A stretch of 64,000 bases of DNA from assembly GCF_005503145.1 (NCBI RefSeq), contig NZ_SCNV01000034.1, forward strand, positions 17,183 to 81,182, given 5' to 3'. Positions 1-7,888 of this stretch are shown one piece after another (the first letter of the stretch is position 1; every line of letters begins with the position of its first letter). The notes beneath the pieces are model-generated. The model searched no databases and was not told where the DNA came from. It saw only the letters and a program-made list of their open reading frames with translations. The DNA is from Burkholderia sp. 4M9327F10. GTDB taxonomy: Bacteria; Pseudomonadota; Gammaproteobacteria; Burkholderiales; Burkholderiaceae. A program made the position numbers and the translations under genes.

Positions 1-29
1 GGCAGTGGCGCCCGCCGCGCAGTGAAACC

Positions 30-1193
30 TCAGCCTGCCTCACCCGGCACCAGACGCAGCCGGGTGATCTCCGAAGGCGCGCCAAGCCGTTTGGGCGGTC
101 CCCAATAGCCGGTGCCGCGGCTCGTATAAACCCACAGTCCGTTTAGCCGTGCGAGTCCTGCCGTGAACGGCTGCTGGAAGCGCACGAAAAAATTCCACGG
201 AAAGAACTGGCCACCGTGCGTGTGGCCCGACAACTGCAGCGTGAATCCGGCTTCGGCGGCGGCTTCGGCCGAACGCGGCTGATGCGCCAGCAGTACTTTA
301 ATAAGCACGTCGCCAGGCGCACCCGCGAGCGCAGCGACTGGGTCGCTGCGATGGGCGGGGTCGAAATGAGCCGCGGAATAATCGGTGACGCCTGCGATAA
401 CCGCTCGCGCACCCTCGTGTTCCAGCACCACGTGCTCGTTGAGCAGCACGCGCAAGCCCAACTGGCGGAATTCATCAATCCACGCATCGGCGCCGGCGTA
501 GTACTCGTGATTGCCGGTGACCAGATAGGCGCCATGCCGTGCGCTCAGGCGCGAGAGCGGCCGCGTGTGGTCGCGCAACTGCGGCACGCTGCCGTCGACC
601 ACGTCGCCGGTCACGGCGATCAGATCCGGTTTGAGGCGGTTCACCGCATCGACAATCGCGTCCACGTAACGGCGCTTGATGGTCGGTCCGACGTGAATGT
701 CGCTGATCTGGACGATGGTGAAGCCGTCCAGCGCTTGCGGCAGATCGTCGATCGGCACGTCGATCGTGACAACCCGCGCACGGCGCCGCGCATTGATGAG
801 CCCCACTGTTGTTGAGAGCAGCGCGAGGAGCGGCACAGCCGCCGCGGAACCGGTGCGCCAGCTCGCCATCGGAATGGTGCGCGGCCAGATCGCATCGACC
901 GTCACAAGCGACGCCAGCGCCAGATCGCGTGCGAGGGTCAACACCAGCAATGACGAAAAGAAGCCCATTGCCAGCAGGCCGACCCACGCGAGCCGGTCAG
1001 CCAGCGGCTGCTGTTCGATGGTTCGCGCCAGCATGCCGAGCGGGATCAGCAGAACAGACAGCACGAGCCAGAGCGCCGCCAGCCATCGCCCGATCGGGTC
1101 GACGGGCAGGTCCGGAATGATTCGCAAACCGACGTAGATGTGCAGCAGGACGCCAATGCCAATAAAGCGAACAAGAAACGATGAGCGGCGCAT
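30..1193 (-). CDS. Membrane-anchored metallophosphoesterase (YkuE/YaeI-like)
   Basis: A calcineurin-like phosphoesterase of 387 aa with about four N-terminal hydrophobic segments (residues 5-145) that place the catalytic domain at the membrane. The metal-binding signatures are in order: DIHVGP (Asp165), GDVVDG, GNHEYY and SGHTHGGQ. These are the conserved blocks of the family that hydrolyses phosphodiesters or lipid-linked phosphates with a two-metal centre. The substrate cannot be read from sequence. I chose the ATG at 1193; in-frame GTG (1226) and TTG (1232) codons would add 11 or 13 residues, and no start has a clear ribosome site. The gene stands alone and is divergent from the small membrane protein at 1612. 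Confidence 0.85.
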   Translation of the reverse strand: MRRSSFLVRFIGIGVLLHIYVGLRIIPDLPVDPIGRWLAALWLVLSVLLIPLGMLARTIEQQPLADRLAWVGLLAMGFFSSLLVLTLARDLALASLVTVDAIWPRTIPMASWRTGSAAAVPLLALLSTTVGLINARRRARVVTIDVPIDDLPQALDGFTIVQISDIHVGPTIKRRYVDAIVDAVNRLKPDLIAVTGDVVDGSVPQLRDHTRPLSRLSARHGAYLVTGNHEYYAGADAWIDEFRQLGLRVLLNEHVVLEHEGARAVIAGVTDYSAAHFDPAHRSDPVAALAGAPGDVLIKVLLAHQPRSAEAAAEAGFTLQLSGHTHGGQFFPWNFFVRFQQPFTAGLARLNGLWVYTSRGTGYWGPPKRLGAPSEITRLRLVPGEAG

Positions 1194-1611
1194 AGAGAGG
1201 GATGGGGCAGAAGGGGCCGGACGCACGCGCAAACGCGGGGCGCGTCTGGTGCAGCTTGGCCGGCGTGGCAGATCATTCTACCGGCATGTCATCACGCCTG
1301 CCGGAGTGGCCCACGGTCCGTTGTTCTGGCCCGGCCGGGATCTAAAACCAGGGTGCAAGACGATTCGAAGCCGGCGTCGGATTGCAGCGAGCAAGGCCGT
1401 CCCGCTGCTCCCGGATACCCAGGAAAGATCTAATTAAACATCTTTTGAATTGTTCCTGCGCGTGGACTATTCTCAAAGTGAACCGTGCTGCAACCGGTCC
1501 CGCGACTGCCCCGTGCCTCGTGTGCAGATTTGCTGCAGATCGCCTGGCACAACGGTTGCACCGCGTGGTTCGTTCTATCGCCCGTTGAGAGCGCGATGCA
1601 GGAGACGCATC
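1194..1611. other. Intergenic region between divergent genes
   Basis: No convincing gene is seen on either strand. The right part is AT-rich and carries a plausible rightward promoter (1445-1473) preceded by an imperfect hairpin, AAAGAT at 1424-1429 pairing with ATCTTT at 1440-1445. The short open frames here lack ribosome sites and recognisable products. Confidence 0.5.
1445..1473 (+). promoter_or_regulatory. Candidate sigma-70 promoter for the gene at 1612
   Basis: TTGAAT (1445-1450) and TATTCT (1468-1473) are separated by exactly 17 bp, which fits a sigma-70 promoter with a transcript start near 1480. It would give a leader of about 130 nt before the ATG at 1612. This is pattern matching only. 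Confidence 0.4.
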
Positions 1612-1923
1612 ATGAAACTGACCAGACCAGGCCACCATCCACACCACGTTGGCTATGAGGGAAGTCATGTGATGTTGCCGATGGTGGGGTTGTCGCTGAT
1701 GGCAATCGGCTTGTACTACGGCGTGCGCGGTCTCGACATTTCCGAACTGGGCCGCGATGCGCTATTCGACGTGGTGATGGTGTTCGTGGCGCTCGGCATT
1801 GCGGGGCTCTTCGGCGTCGCCGCGGCATGGTTGCGCTCGCGAGGCGACGAGGCCGAAGAGGGATTCTGCTTTGTCGGCGCGCTGATCGGCGCCGTCGTGT
1901 TTTACGTGGCGCTTTTCGCCTGA
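1612..1923 (+). CDS. Small integral membrane protein, function unknown
   Basis: A 103-aa protein with three predicted hydrophobic helices (about residues 21-40, 50-75 and 84-102) and a histidine-rich N-terminus (GHHPHHVGYEGSH). The start at 1612 is supported by an AGGAG ribosome site at 1600-1604, seven bases upstream; a longer in-frame reading from 1450 has no such site. I do not recognise the family. The His-rich tail might bind metal, but that is only a guess from composition. It is a single gene, convergent with the nitroreductase at 1946. Confidence 0.7.
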   Translation: MKLTRPGHHPHHVGYEGSHVMLPMVGLSLMAIGLYYGVRGLDISELGRDALFDVVMVFVALGIAGLFGVAAAWLRSRGDEAEEGFCFVGALIGAVVFYVALFA

Positions 1924-1945
1924 AACCGGCGGCGCGCCTGATGCA

Positions 1946-2530
1946 TCAGAGAATCTGTGCGGCTTCGTCGAAGCTAAAACGCGGGCTGCGCGCGAACAGT
2001 TTAGACGGGTCGCCATAACCGAGGTTGATGAGGAAGTTGGACTTCACCGTGGTGCCCGCGAAGAACGCCTCGTCAACCTTGGCCGTATCGAAACCCGACA
2101 TCGCACCGGTGTCGAGTCCAAGCGCGCGTGCCGCCATGATCAGATAGCCGCCTTGCAGCGTGGCATTGCGAAAAGCGGTGTCGGCGATGGCTTTTTCGTT
2201 GCCGGCAAACCAGCTACGCGCATCGGCATGCGGAAACAGCTTCGGCAGGTGCTCGTAGAAAGCCATATCCATACCGACAATCACCGTAACCGGCGCAGCC
2301 ATGGTCTTCTCGAGATTGCCTGCGGAGAGGGCGGGGCGCAGCTTTTCCTTGGCTTGTGCGGACTTCACGAACACAAAGCGCCCGGGGCTCGAGTTGGCCG
2401 AGGTCGGTCCGAGCAGGACGAGATCGATCAACTGCTTGAGAAGAGCGTCGTCGACCGGTTTGGCTTGCCAGCCGTTGTGCGTGCGTGCGGTGCGAAACAG
2501 TTGATCGAGTGCGTCGTCGGAGAGCGTCAT
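1946..2530 (-). CDS. Nitroreductase-family FMN oxidoreductase, RutE-like (malonic semialdehyde reductase)
   Basis: A 194-aa flavoprotein of the NfsA/Frp superfamily. The N-terminal ARTHNGW and the GPTSANSSPGRFVFV block match the RutE/HadB subgroup, whose founding member reduces malonic semialdehyde to 3-hydroxypropionate in the Rut pyrimidine pathway. No other rut gene is present, so here it is probably a stand-alone NAD(P)H-dependent reductase of small aldehydes or nitro compounds. The start at the MTLSDD methionine (2530) gives the usual family length; an upstream in-frame extension has no homology-like content. It is divergent from the AlkB-like gene, with 141 bp between the starts. Confidence 0.8.
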   Translation of the reverse strand: MTLSDDALDQLFRTARTHNGWQAKPVDDALLKQLIDLVLLGPTSANSSPGRFVFVKSAQAKEKLRPALSAGNLEKTMAAPVTVIVGMDMAFYEHLPKLFPHADARSWFAGNEKAIADTAFRNATLQGGYLIMAARALGLDTGAMSGFDTAKVDEAFFAGTTVKSNFLINLGYGDPSKLFARSPRFSFDEAAQIL

Positions 2531-2671
2531 GATGGTAAATCCGCTGGAGAGAAAAATTCGGAGACGATAGAACGAGAGCGCAAGGCTGTTGCGTGGCCTG
2601 CCGTTGCAGTTCGCTTCATAATAGCCAGGCTCGTTTCTATCCGCGCGCAGGCGCATGCAACATGCTATCTC

Positions 2672-3262
2672 ATGAACGATCTGTTCGACGATCTTCCCAC
2701 CCCCGAGGTTGATTGGTATCCCGACTGGCTTGCGCCAGAGACGGCCCGGCAAGCCTTGGCGCAACTCATCGACGAGGTCGCGTGGAAGCAGGAGTCGATG
2801 GGCACGCCAGGCGGCCGCGTGCCATTTCCGCGTCTAACCGCCTGGCAGGGAGAGGCAGATGCGGTCTACGTTTACTCGGGGATTCGCAATGTGCCGCAAG
2901 CGTGGACGCCGACGGTGGCCGAACTAAGGGCGAGTGTCGAAGCGACCTGCGACTGCCACTTCAATAGCGTGCTGATCAACCGCTATCGCAACGGCATGGA
3001 CAGCATGGGCTGGCACGCCGACCACGAGCGTGAACTGGGCGCGCAACCCGTGATTGCGTCGGTGAGTCTGGGCGTGGCCCGGACTTTCGATCTGCGGCAC
3101 AACAGGACGGGGGTGGTGCAGTCGTATCAGCTCAAGGGCGGCAGCCTGCTCGTCATGCGCGGTAACACGCAGGCGCAATGGCGCCACCGGGTGCCGAAGA
3201 ACCCTCGCGTCACCGGCGAGCGGATCAATCTGACGTTTCGCTGGGTGATGGCAGGACGCTAG
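2672..3262 (+). CDS. AlkB-like 2-oxoglutarate/Fe(II) dioxygenase (DNA/RNA demethylation type)
   Basis: A 196-aa member of the AlkB family, close in size to the ALKBH2/3-like bacterial proteins. The iron ligands are visible as WHADHE (His115, Asp117) and the distal His172 in WRHRVPK. The 2-oxoglutarate-binding arginines lie in the terminal RINLTFR block, and NRYRNG before the facial triad is the usual family signature. Such enzymes remove methyl or etheno lesions from bases using O2 and 2-oxoglutarate. The start at 2672 gives the normal family length. It converges with the universal stress protein gene, leaving only 5 bp between the stops. Confidence 0.87.
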   Translation: MNDLFDDLPTPEVDWYPDWLAPETARQALAQLIDEVAWKQESMGTPGGRVPFPRLTAWQGEADAVYVYSGIRNVPQAWTPTVAELRASVEATCDCHFNSVLINRYRNGMDSMGWHADHERELGAQPVIASVSLGVARTFDLRHNRTGVVQSYQLKGGSLLVMRGNTQAQWRHRVPKNPRVTGERINLTFRWVMAGR

Positions 3263-3267
3263 CGGCG

Positions 3268-3702
3268 TCAGTTGACGGCGGTGACCGGTACCCGGGAGAT
3301 ACTCACCAGGCGGTCGAGCACGCTGCGGTTCACGAGCCGCGCGACGGCGTGAAACAGGTCCCTGCGGGGCGCCGAGACGACGATTTCGTCGCAGTCGTTT
3401 TGTTCTGCGCAATTTGCGATGGTCGGCACCAGCGGGCCAACCCTGACTTCCACCGAATATTTGACGCCTGCGTCTTCGAGAATTCCCTTGGCGCGGGTGA
3501 GTGCGGCCTCGGCATAGGCATCTTCAAGGGCGCGCAATCGGGAGAGGGGGTAGAAGGCTTCAAGACGCGTCGATTCGAGCGGGGGCTGCACATTCACCAG
3601 GACGATTTCGGACGCACATCGTTCGTTGTAGAGGAACGCAGCGTGCCGGACGGCTTGCAGCGAGCGCGCCGACTGGCTTACGGGAACCAGTAGTTTTAGC
3701 AT
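3268..3702 (-). CDS. Universal stress protein (UspA family)
   Basis: A 144-aa single-domain Usp. It opens with the typical MLKLLVPVSQSARSLQA beta-strand/loop and has the conserved C-terminal layout of a DEIVVSA strand and RSVLDRLVSISRVPVTAV. The ATP-binding G-2x-G-9x-G(S/T) loop is not clearly complete (APRRDLFHAVARLVNRSV lacks the glycines), so it may belong to the non-ATP-binding UspA class. The start is at 3702; a 19-residue extension to 3759 lacks family resemblance. Its upstream region (3703-4181) is AT-rich and contains palindromes that may control it. Confidence 0.85.
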   Translation of the reverse strand: MLKLLVPVSQSARSLQAVRHAAFLYNERCASEIVLVNVQPPLESTRLEAFYPLSRLRALEDAYAEAALTRAKGILEDAGVKYSVEVRVGPLVPTIANCAEQNDCDEIVVSAPRRDLFHAVARLVNRSVLDRLVSISRVPVTAVN

Positions 3703-3973
3703 GATCGGTTGTCCATCAGTTGACCGTGGGATCTGTCTGCGGGAGCGCAGCAGGATCAATTACAGCGTAGCGACTACCGCGTACCGGTCATCTAAAGAGT
3801 GCGGGAAAACGCATAAAAATCACATCAAAACGTGGCTCGAAATGGGGGCTGGAAACCCTCGGCTTGTGGTGGATATGCCTAATGAGTTGGCAGGGGTGCT
3901 GGTTTTATATCGAAATTGACATATGGAGTGGCGCAGCCGGAGGCAGTGCATAAGAGAAATAAAAAATATAACT

Positions 3974-3985
3974 TTATGCGCATAA
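3974..3985. promoter_or_regulatory. Perfect 12-bp palindrome TTATGCGCATAA
   Basis: An exact dyad with no spacer in the AT-rich region upstream of the universal stress protein gene. It looks like a binding site for a dimeric regulator, but I cannot name one. Confidence 0.3.
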
Positions 3986-4064
3986 CTTCCGACCCAAGCG
4001 CGTTGCTCCGCGTGTGATTGATCCAAGGCTATTTGTCACGTCATGGCGTGATAGCTTTGCGTCC

Positions 4065-4079
4065 AATTTGATTCAAATT
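4065..4079. promoter_or_regulatory. Perfect palindrome AATTTGA-T-TCAAATT
   Basis: A 15-bp dyad with 7-bp arms and a single central base, immediately followed by a repeat of the TTTGATT half-site. It lies about 100 bp past the mdcH stop and 365 bp upstream of the usp start. It is a candidate operator of unknown owner. Confidence 0.3.
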
Positions 4080-4181
4080 TGATTAGCACTGCTGTGCAAA
4101 TGGCGCAATAAAGGCGGCTTGCTGAACGAAGCACTGCCATTGCGCGCGGCGCCGCAGAAAATTTTCGTGGCGTAGCGCGCC

Positions 4182-5123
4182 TCAGCGCCCGCCCGCCGCA
4201 AGCCTGCGCCGTACGGTTGCAACCCATTGCTCGGGCGCGATATTGCTGGTGGCAATAGCGATTGTCTCCGGCCAGCTCTCGCGCACAAGGTCGGTCAGCA
4301 CCTGGCCCGGCGGTGCTTCAACCACGACCGTTGCGCCCATTTCGAGCGTGACAGCCAGCGCGTCGAACCAGCGAACCGTGTAGCGCATGTTGGTGGCAAG
4401 ATCGTCGCGAATGGCCTGCGCGTCATACAGCGCCCGGCCGCGGCGATTGCCGACATAGATACCGCGCGGTGTGTGAAAGGGTATGTCGCGGGCGTAGTCA
4501 GTCAACTGGTCCGCGGCATCTGCAAGCAATTCGCAGTGTGACGGCACGCTCACGGCTAAACGCGTGGCTTTGCGCGCACCGCTGGCAAGCGCTCGTTCGA
4601 TCAATGCCTCAAGGGCGGCGTCCGCTCCGGCCATGACAATCTGTCGCGGCGCATTGACGTTGCCGATATACACACGCGGCAGCCCTTCTTTGGCCTGCTG
4701 GGCAGCGAGCTCTTCCACTTGCGGCTCGGTCAGGCCGGAAATGGCAGCAAGGCCATAACCGGCCGGATACGCTGCCTCCATCAACTCGGCCCGTTTGCGC
4801 ACCATGCGCAGGGCGTCCGCGAAACCAAGCGCTCCGCAACTGACCGCCGCGGCGTAAGCGCCCACGGAGAGTCCCGCACTGATGTCGGCCACGAGCCCGG
4901 CATCGGCAAGCACGCGCACCATGACCACGCCTGCCACCAGAAGGCCGGTCTGGACCGCAACCGTGGAGCGTAGCGCATCGGGTGTGTCGAGTGCCAGCAC
5001 TTCGGTGCCGAGCACTTGCGAAGCTTCGTCGAGCGTCTCGCTTACCACAGGGTGCTGCGGCAAGCGATGCAGGTAGCCGGTCGATTGGGCACCCTGGCCC
5101 GGGAACTGACAGGCGAGCATCAT
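4182..5123 (-). CDS. mdcH: Malonate decarboxylase malonyl-CoA:ACP transferase (epsilon subunit)
   Basis: A 313-aa acyltransferase of the FabD fold. FPGQGAQS near the N-terminus and the nucleophile elbow GLSVGAYA with Ser86 are visible, and a conserved SVPSHCELL segment carries the partner histidine. In the Mdc system it transfers malonyl to the phosphoribosyl-dephospho-CoA arm of the MdcC carrier to start catalysis. It is the last gene of the operon, and its ATG overlaps the mdcG stop in an ATGA arrangement (5120-5123). The length and order fit known mdc operons. Confidence 0.93.
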   Translation of the reverse strand: MMLACQFPGQGAQSTGYLHRLPQHPVVSETLDEASQVLGTEVLALDTPDALRSTVAVQTGLLVAGVVMVRVLADAGLVADISAGLSVGAYAAAVSCGALGFADALRMVRKRAELMEAAYPAGYGLAAISGLTEPQVEELAAQQAKEGLPRVYIGNVNAPRQIVMAGADAALEALIERALASGARKATRLAVSVPSHCELLADAADQLTDYARDIPFHTPRGIYVGNRRGRALYDAQAIRDDLATNMRYTVRWFDALAVTLEMGATVVVEAPPGQVLTDLVRESWPETIAIATSNIAPEQWVATVRRRLAAGGR

Positions 5124-5905
5124 GCTTGCGCAGGCGCTTCAAATGCCGCTTGAAGCGACGCTTGCGCAGCCGACGAGGCCCACGGATCTGCGAGCAATTG
5201 CGGTCCTTGCGCATGGCGTGCCATCACGCGTGTTTTGCCCGCGGCCCACTCGGCGAGGGCGATTCCTCCGGCAGGGGTTTCGAGCTGAGCATCAACCCGG
5301 ATACCGGCACGCTGAGCATGCGCTGTGAGTTCGGACAGCATCTGCACGGCGTTCTCCCGGGAGAGCTTCTGGGGCGAGCGAATCAGCAGGTCCAGATCGC
5401 TTGTCATCGTGACGATGGGTGTGCCGGTCGCGAGTTCGAATCCCACGCTGCCCGTGGGGCCCCATGAAAACGCGCAGAGCGATCGCGCGTCGCGGCGCAA
5501 GGCGGCGAGCAGGGCGAACGCGGGCAGGGCGCAGCGCGTGAGGTCCACAGGTGTGCCGGCGGTGAGCTCCTCAGGGCGGATTGCGGCTTCGATATCGGCG
5601 GTGTCGGCCCATGTGCCGTAGCGTTGGGCGCGGCCGCTGCCGCGTACACCGACGGCGATGAACCCAGGCGCGGCCACGGCCCGCCTGACTACCGCGAAAG
5701 GCGCGCGGGCGAAGGCGGCGCGGACCCAGTCCGGCTCGCCGTCGAACGAGGGCAAGCGCAAGAGGCGCAGCAAGTCATGCGCCTCCCAGTGGCTGCTCTC
5801 CCGGCACCCGGAAACGATGCCGGCCGCAGTGCCAACCGGCCGGTCCGATGCCACTGAAACAGACCCGGCAAACGCCGCGGCCGCGCACATCACGCCGCGT
5901 CCCAT
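5120..5905 (-). CDS. mdcG: Malonate decarboxylase holo-ACP synthase (phosphoribosyl-dephospho-CoA transferase)
   Basis: A nucleotidyltransferase-like protein of up to 261 aa that attaches the prosthetic arm made by MdcB to the serine of the MdcC carrier. The family blocks HDLLRL, WGPTGSVGFELATG and the acidic SDLDLLI (a DxD-type metal site) are clear. Two starts are possible: the ATG at 5905, overlapping mdcE by 16 bp, or the ATG at 5890, overlapping its stop codon as TGATG. The first five residues are not family-like, so 5890 may be the true start. It is translationally coupled within the mdc operon. Confidence 0.9.
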   Translation of the reverse strand: MGRGVMCAAAAFAGSVSVASDRPVGTAAGIVSGCRESSHWEAHDLLRLLRLPSFDGEPDWVRAAFARAPFAVVRRAVAAPGFIAVGVRGSGRAQRYGTWADTADIEAAIRPEELTAGTPVDLTRCALPAFALLAALRRDARSLCAFSWGPTGSVGFELATGTPIVTMTSDLDLLIRSPQKLSRENAVQMLSELTAHAQRAGIRVDAQLETPAGGIALAEWAAGKTRVMARHAQGPQLLADPWASSAAQASLQAAFEAPAQA

Positions 5906-6705
5906 TGTTCCGCGAGCCGCCGCCGTACTTCGACCGAAGCCGCGCGGGTCTTCTTCGCGGTGTCGGACTGCAGCCGATGCGCGAGACCAGGTTTGTCCGT
6001 GCGTGCGCTACGCACCGAGTCGCTGAGCACTCGTCGCACCTGCTCGATCTGGCCAGCGCTCGGGGCATCGGCGTCGATGCCCTCGATCAGCTCGTCGAGC
6101 AGTCCGAGTTTGGCGAACGAGGCCATCGAATACGACATCGGCACAATGGTCTCGCTGAGCGCCTCAAGTGCTTCAACCGTACGGCGCGTGACGCGGGCGG
6201 CGGCCTCCTTGCCCATCGCATGCACCATCGTGCCGGGGGCGTCGAGTGCGACGATGCGGTTGGCCTGATAGCCGTGCGCGAGGAACGCACCGGACATCGC
6301 CGGCCCGACGATCAGCGCGACCACCGGATGGCCGGCGTCGCGTGCCGATGCGTATGCATCGACGGCTGCCGCGCAGGCCAGATGAATGCCGAGCGTCTCT
6401 TCCCGGTAGCCGTAGGCCTGGCTTTTCACATCGACGATGGCCACGATCGGGCGGCGTGTTGCGCTCTGCGCATCTGCGGCGATAACCTCGCGCACGGCAC
6501 GCGCGAGCTGCCAGCCTTGTTCGAGGCCGACGACATTGTCGGTGGCGCGCGGAAAGCGGTTTTGCGGATCGGGCACGACCGTGATGAAGCGAGCGGTCTC
6601 ATCGCCGAGCAGCGCGTCGCCGCTCCACACCGGCGCTGCACTGGCAGGCTCGCCGGCAAGTGCGCGGAACCAGCGGGCGCCACGGGTCAGGGAGGTATCG
6701 TTCAT
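5890..6705 (-). CDS. mdcE: Malonate decarboxylase gamma subunit (MdcE)
   Basis: A 271-aa crotonase/carboxyltransferase-fold subunit. With MdcD it forms the decarboxylase that releases CO2 from malonyl-S-ACP, giving acetyl-S-ACP. PDPQNRFPRATDNVVGLEQGW, the oxyanion-type AMSGAFLAHGYQA and the DAPGTMVHAMGKEAAARVT stretch are characteristic of MdcE. A GGAGG ribosome site precedes the ATG, which overlaps the end of mdcD by 4 bp, so coupled translation and a 1:1 subunit ratio are likely. Confidence 0.93.
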   Translation of the reverse strand: MNDTSLTRGARWFRALAGEPASAAPVWSGDALLGDETARFITVVPDPQNRFPRATDNVVGLEQGWQLARAVREVIAADAQSATRRPIVAIVDVKSQAYGYREETLGIHLACAAAVDAYASARDAGHPVVALIVGPAMSGAFLAHGYQANRIVALDAPGTMVHAMGKEAAARVTRRTVEALEALSETIVPMSYSMASFAKLGLLDELIEGIDADAPSAGQIEQVRRVLSDSVRSARTDKPGLAHRLQSDTAKKTRAASVEVRRRLAEQWDAA

Positions 6706-7586
6706 GCTTCCTCCGTTGAGGATTGCAGCGCGGCGTTTGCAAGAAACACGCTGCGCATGGTTTCAGGGGTGACGTTGGCGGGATCGGTTTGCGCGAGCCG
6801 CTCGAGGTAGGCCGCGACCTGCTCGGTGCGGTGTGCCGCCGGCACGCCCTGCACGAACGCGCGCTGCACCGCCGCGCGCAGCGCATGCGGCTCGTCTTCG
6901 ACGAGGGCGTCCGCGAAGCCGGTGAGAGCACGCTGTTCACCGCCGATCAGTTGCCACACATGACGACGGTCGCTCGAATCGAGTTCGTCGATACCGGCTT
7001 CCTGTTCGATCACTTCCGGCCCGTTCATGCCGAGCCGACCCTGCTTCGTGACGACCAGGTACGAGCACAGCGCGGCGGCGAGCGACATGCCGCCGAAGCA
7101 GCCCACCATTCCCGAGATCACGCCGACCACCGGCACATGCCGGCGCAGCGCGACGATCGCAGCCTGGATCTCGGCGATCACGGCGAGGCCCAGATTGGCT
7201 TCCTGCAGGCGCACACCGCCGGTTTCGAACAGCACCACGGGGCGGACTGGTTTGCCGCGTTCGCAATCACGCAAGGCGAGCTCGAGCGCCGCGGCGATCT
7301 TGCTGCCGGACACCTCACCGATACTGCCGCCCTGAAACGCCGACTCGATCGCTGCAACCACAGCCGGTTCGCCGTCGATCGTGCCGCGGGCGATCACGCA
7401 GCCGTCGTCGGCCTGGCAGACAATGCCCTGGAGCGGCAGCCACGGAGACTCGATCCGGTCGAACGGTCCGAGCAGTTCGCGAAAGGTGCCGGGGTCGAGC
7501 AACGCACGGGCGCGTTCGCGGGCTGACAACTCAATAAAGCTGTCATGCAGCACGGGTGCCGCCTGAGAAATCGCAACCGTGCTCAT
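6702..7586 (-). CDS. mdcD: Malonate decarboxylase beta subunit (MdcD)
   Basis: A 294-aa carboxyltransferase-fold subunit, the partner of MdcE. The N-terminal SFIELSARERARALLDPG and the VLFETGGVRLQEANLGL block, with GMVGCFGGMSLAAALC as the oxyanion region, are the recognised MdcD features and resemble acetyl-CoA carboxylase beta. It sits in the operon between the carrier gene mdcC and mdcE and overlaps each by 4 bp. Family length is normal and no key block is missing. Confidence 0.93.
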   Translation of the reverse strand: MSTVAISQAAPVLHDSFIELSARERARALLDPGTFRELLGPFDRIESPWLPLQGIVCQADDGCVIARGTIDGEPAVVAAIESAFQGGSIGEVSGSKIAAALELALRDCERGKPVRPVVLFETGGVRLQEANLGLAVIAEIQAAIVALRRHVPVVGVISGMVGCFGGMSLAAALCSYLVVTKQGRLGMNGPEVIEQEAGIDELDSSDRRHVWQLIGGEQRALTGFADALVEDEPHALRAAVQRAFVQGVPAAHRTEQVAAYLERLAQTDPANVTPETMRSVFLANAALQSSTEEA

Positions 7587-7888
7587 GCCTGATCTCCCTG
7601 TTCGGCTTCCTCTAGTGCTTCGGCAAGCCGCAATGCCACTACACCGGGCGTGGCGCCGAAATCGTTCATCTCGATCTGCGCCGCGCCGTCATAGCGTGTG
7701 AAAAAGCGGTCGAGCACGCTCTTCCAGATATGGCTGTAGCCATCGACGCTGGTGCGCACGACCACGTGCGCGGCCATCGTATCCGCCGGCGACAACAGCA
7801 CTTCGAGGTCGCCCGAGCCGACCACGCCGACATGCGCACGGGTCGTGACGGCGCGTTGCGCCGGGTAATCGAATGTCAGATGTTCCAT
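7583..7888 (-). CDS. mdcC: Malonate decarboxylase acyl-carrier protein (delta subunit)
   Basis: A 101-aa carrier protein. The VGSGDLEVLL motif places the prosthetic-group serine at Ser25, the position known to carry 2'-(5''-phosphoribosyl)-3'-dephospho-CoA in the Klebsiella enzyme. The rest, including NDFGATPGVVALRLAEALEEA, follows the MdcC family. It overlaps mdcD by 4 bp and mdcB by 13 bp. It is the mobile arm on which acetyl and malonyl groups are exchanged during catalysis. Confidence 0.94.
   Translation of the reverse strand: MEHLTFDYPAQRAVTTRAHVGVVGSGDLEVLLSPADTMAAHVVVRTSVDGYSHIWKSVLDRFFTRYDGAAQIEMNDFGATPGVVALRLAEALEEAEQGDQA

Larger units (their letters stand above)
3703..4181. other. 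AT-rich intergenic region upstream of the usp gene and downstream of mdcH
   Basis: About 480 bp with no supported gene and a clearly lower GC content than its flanks. It contains two perfect short palindromes, listed separately, and an imperfect hairpin TGTCACG-TCATGG-CGTGATA near 4034-4053. It probably holds the leftward promoter of the universal stress gene and the 3' end of the mdc operon transcript. Confidence 0.5.
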
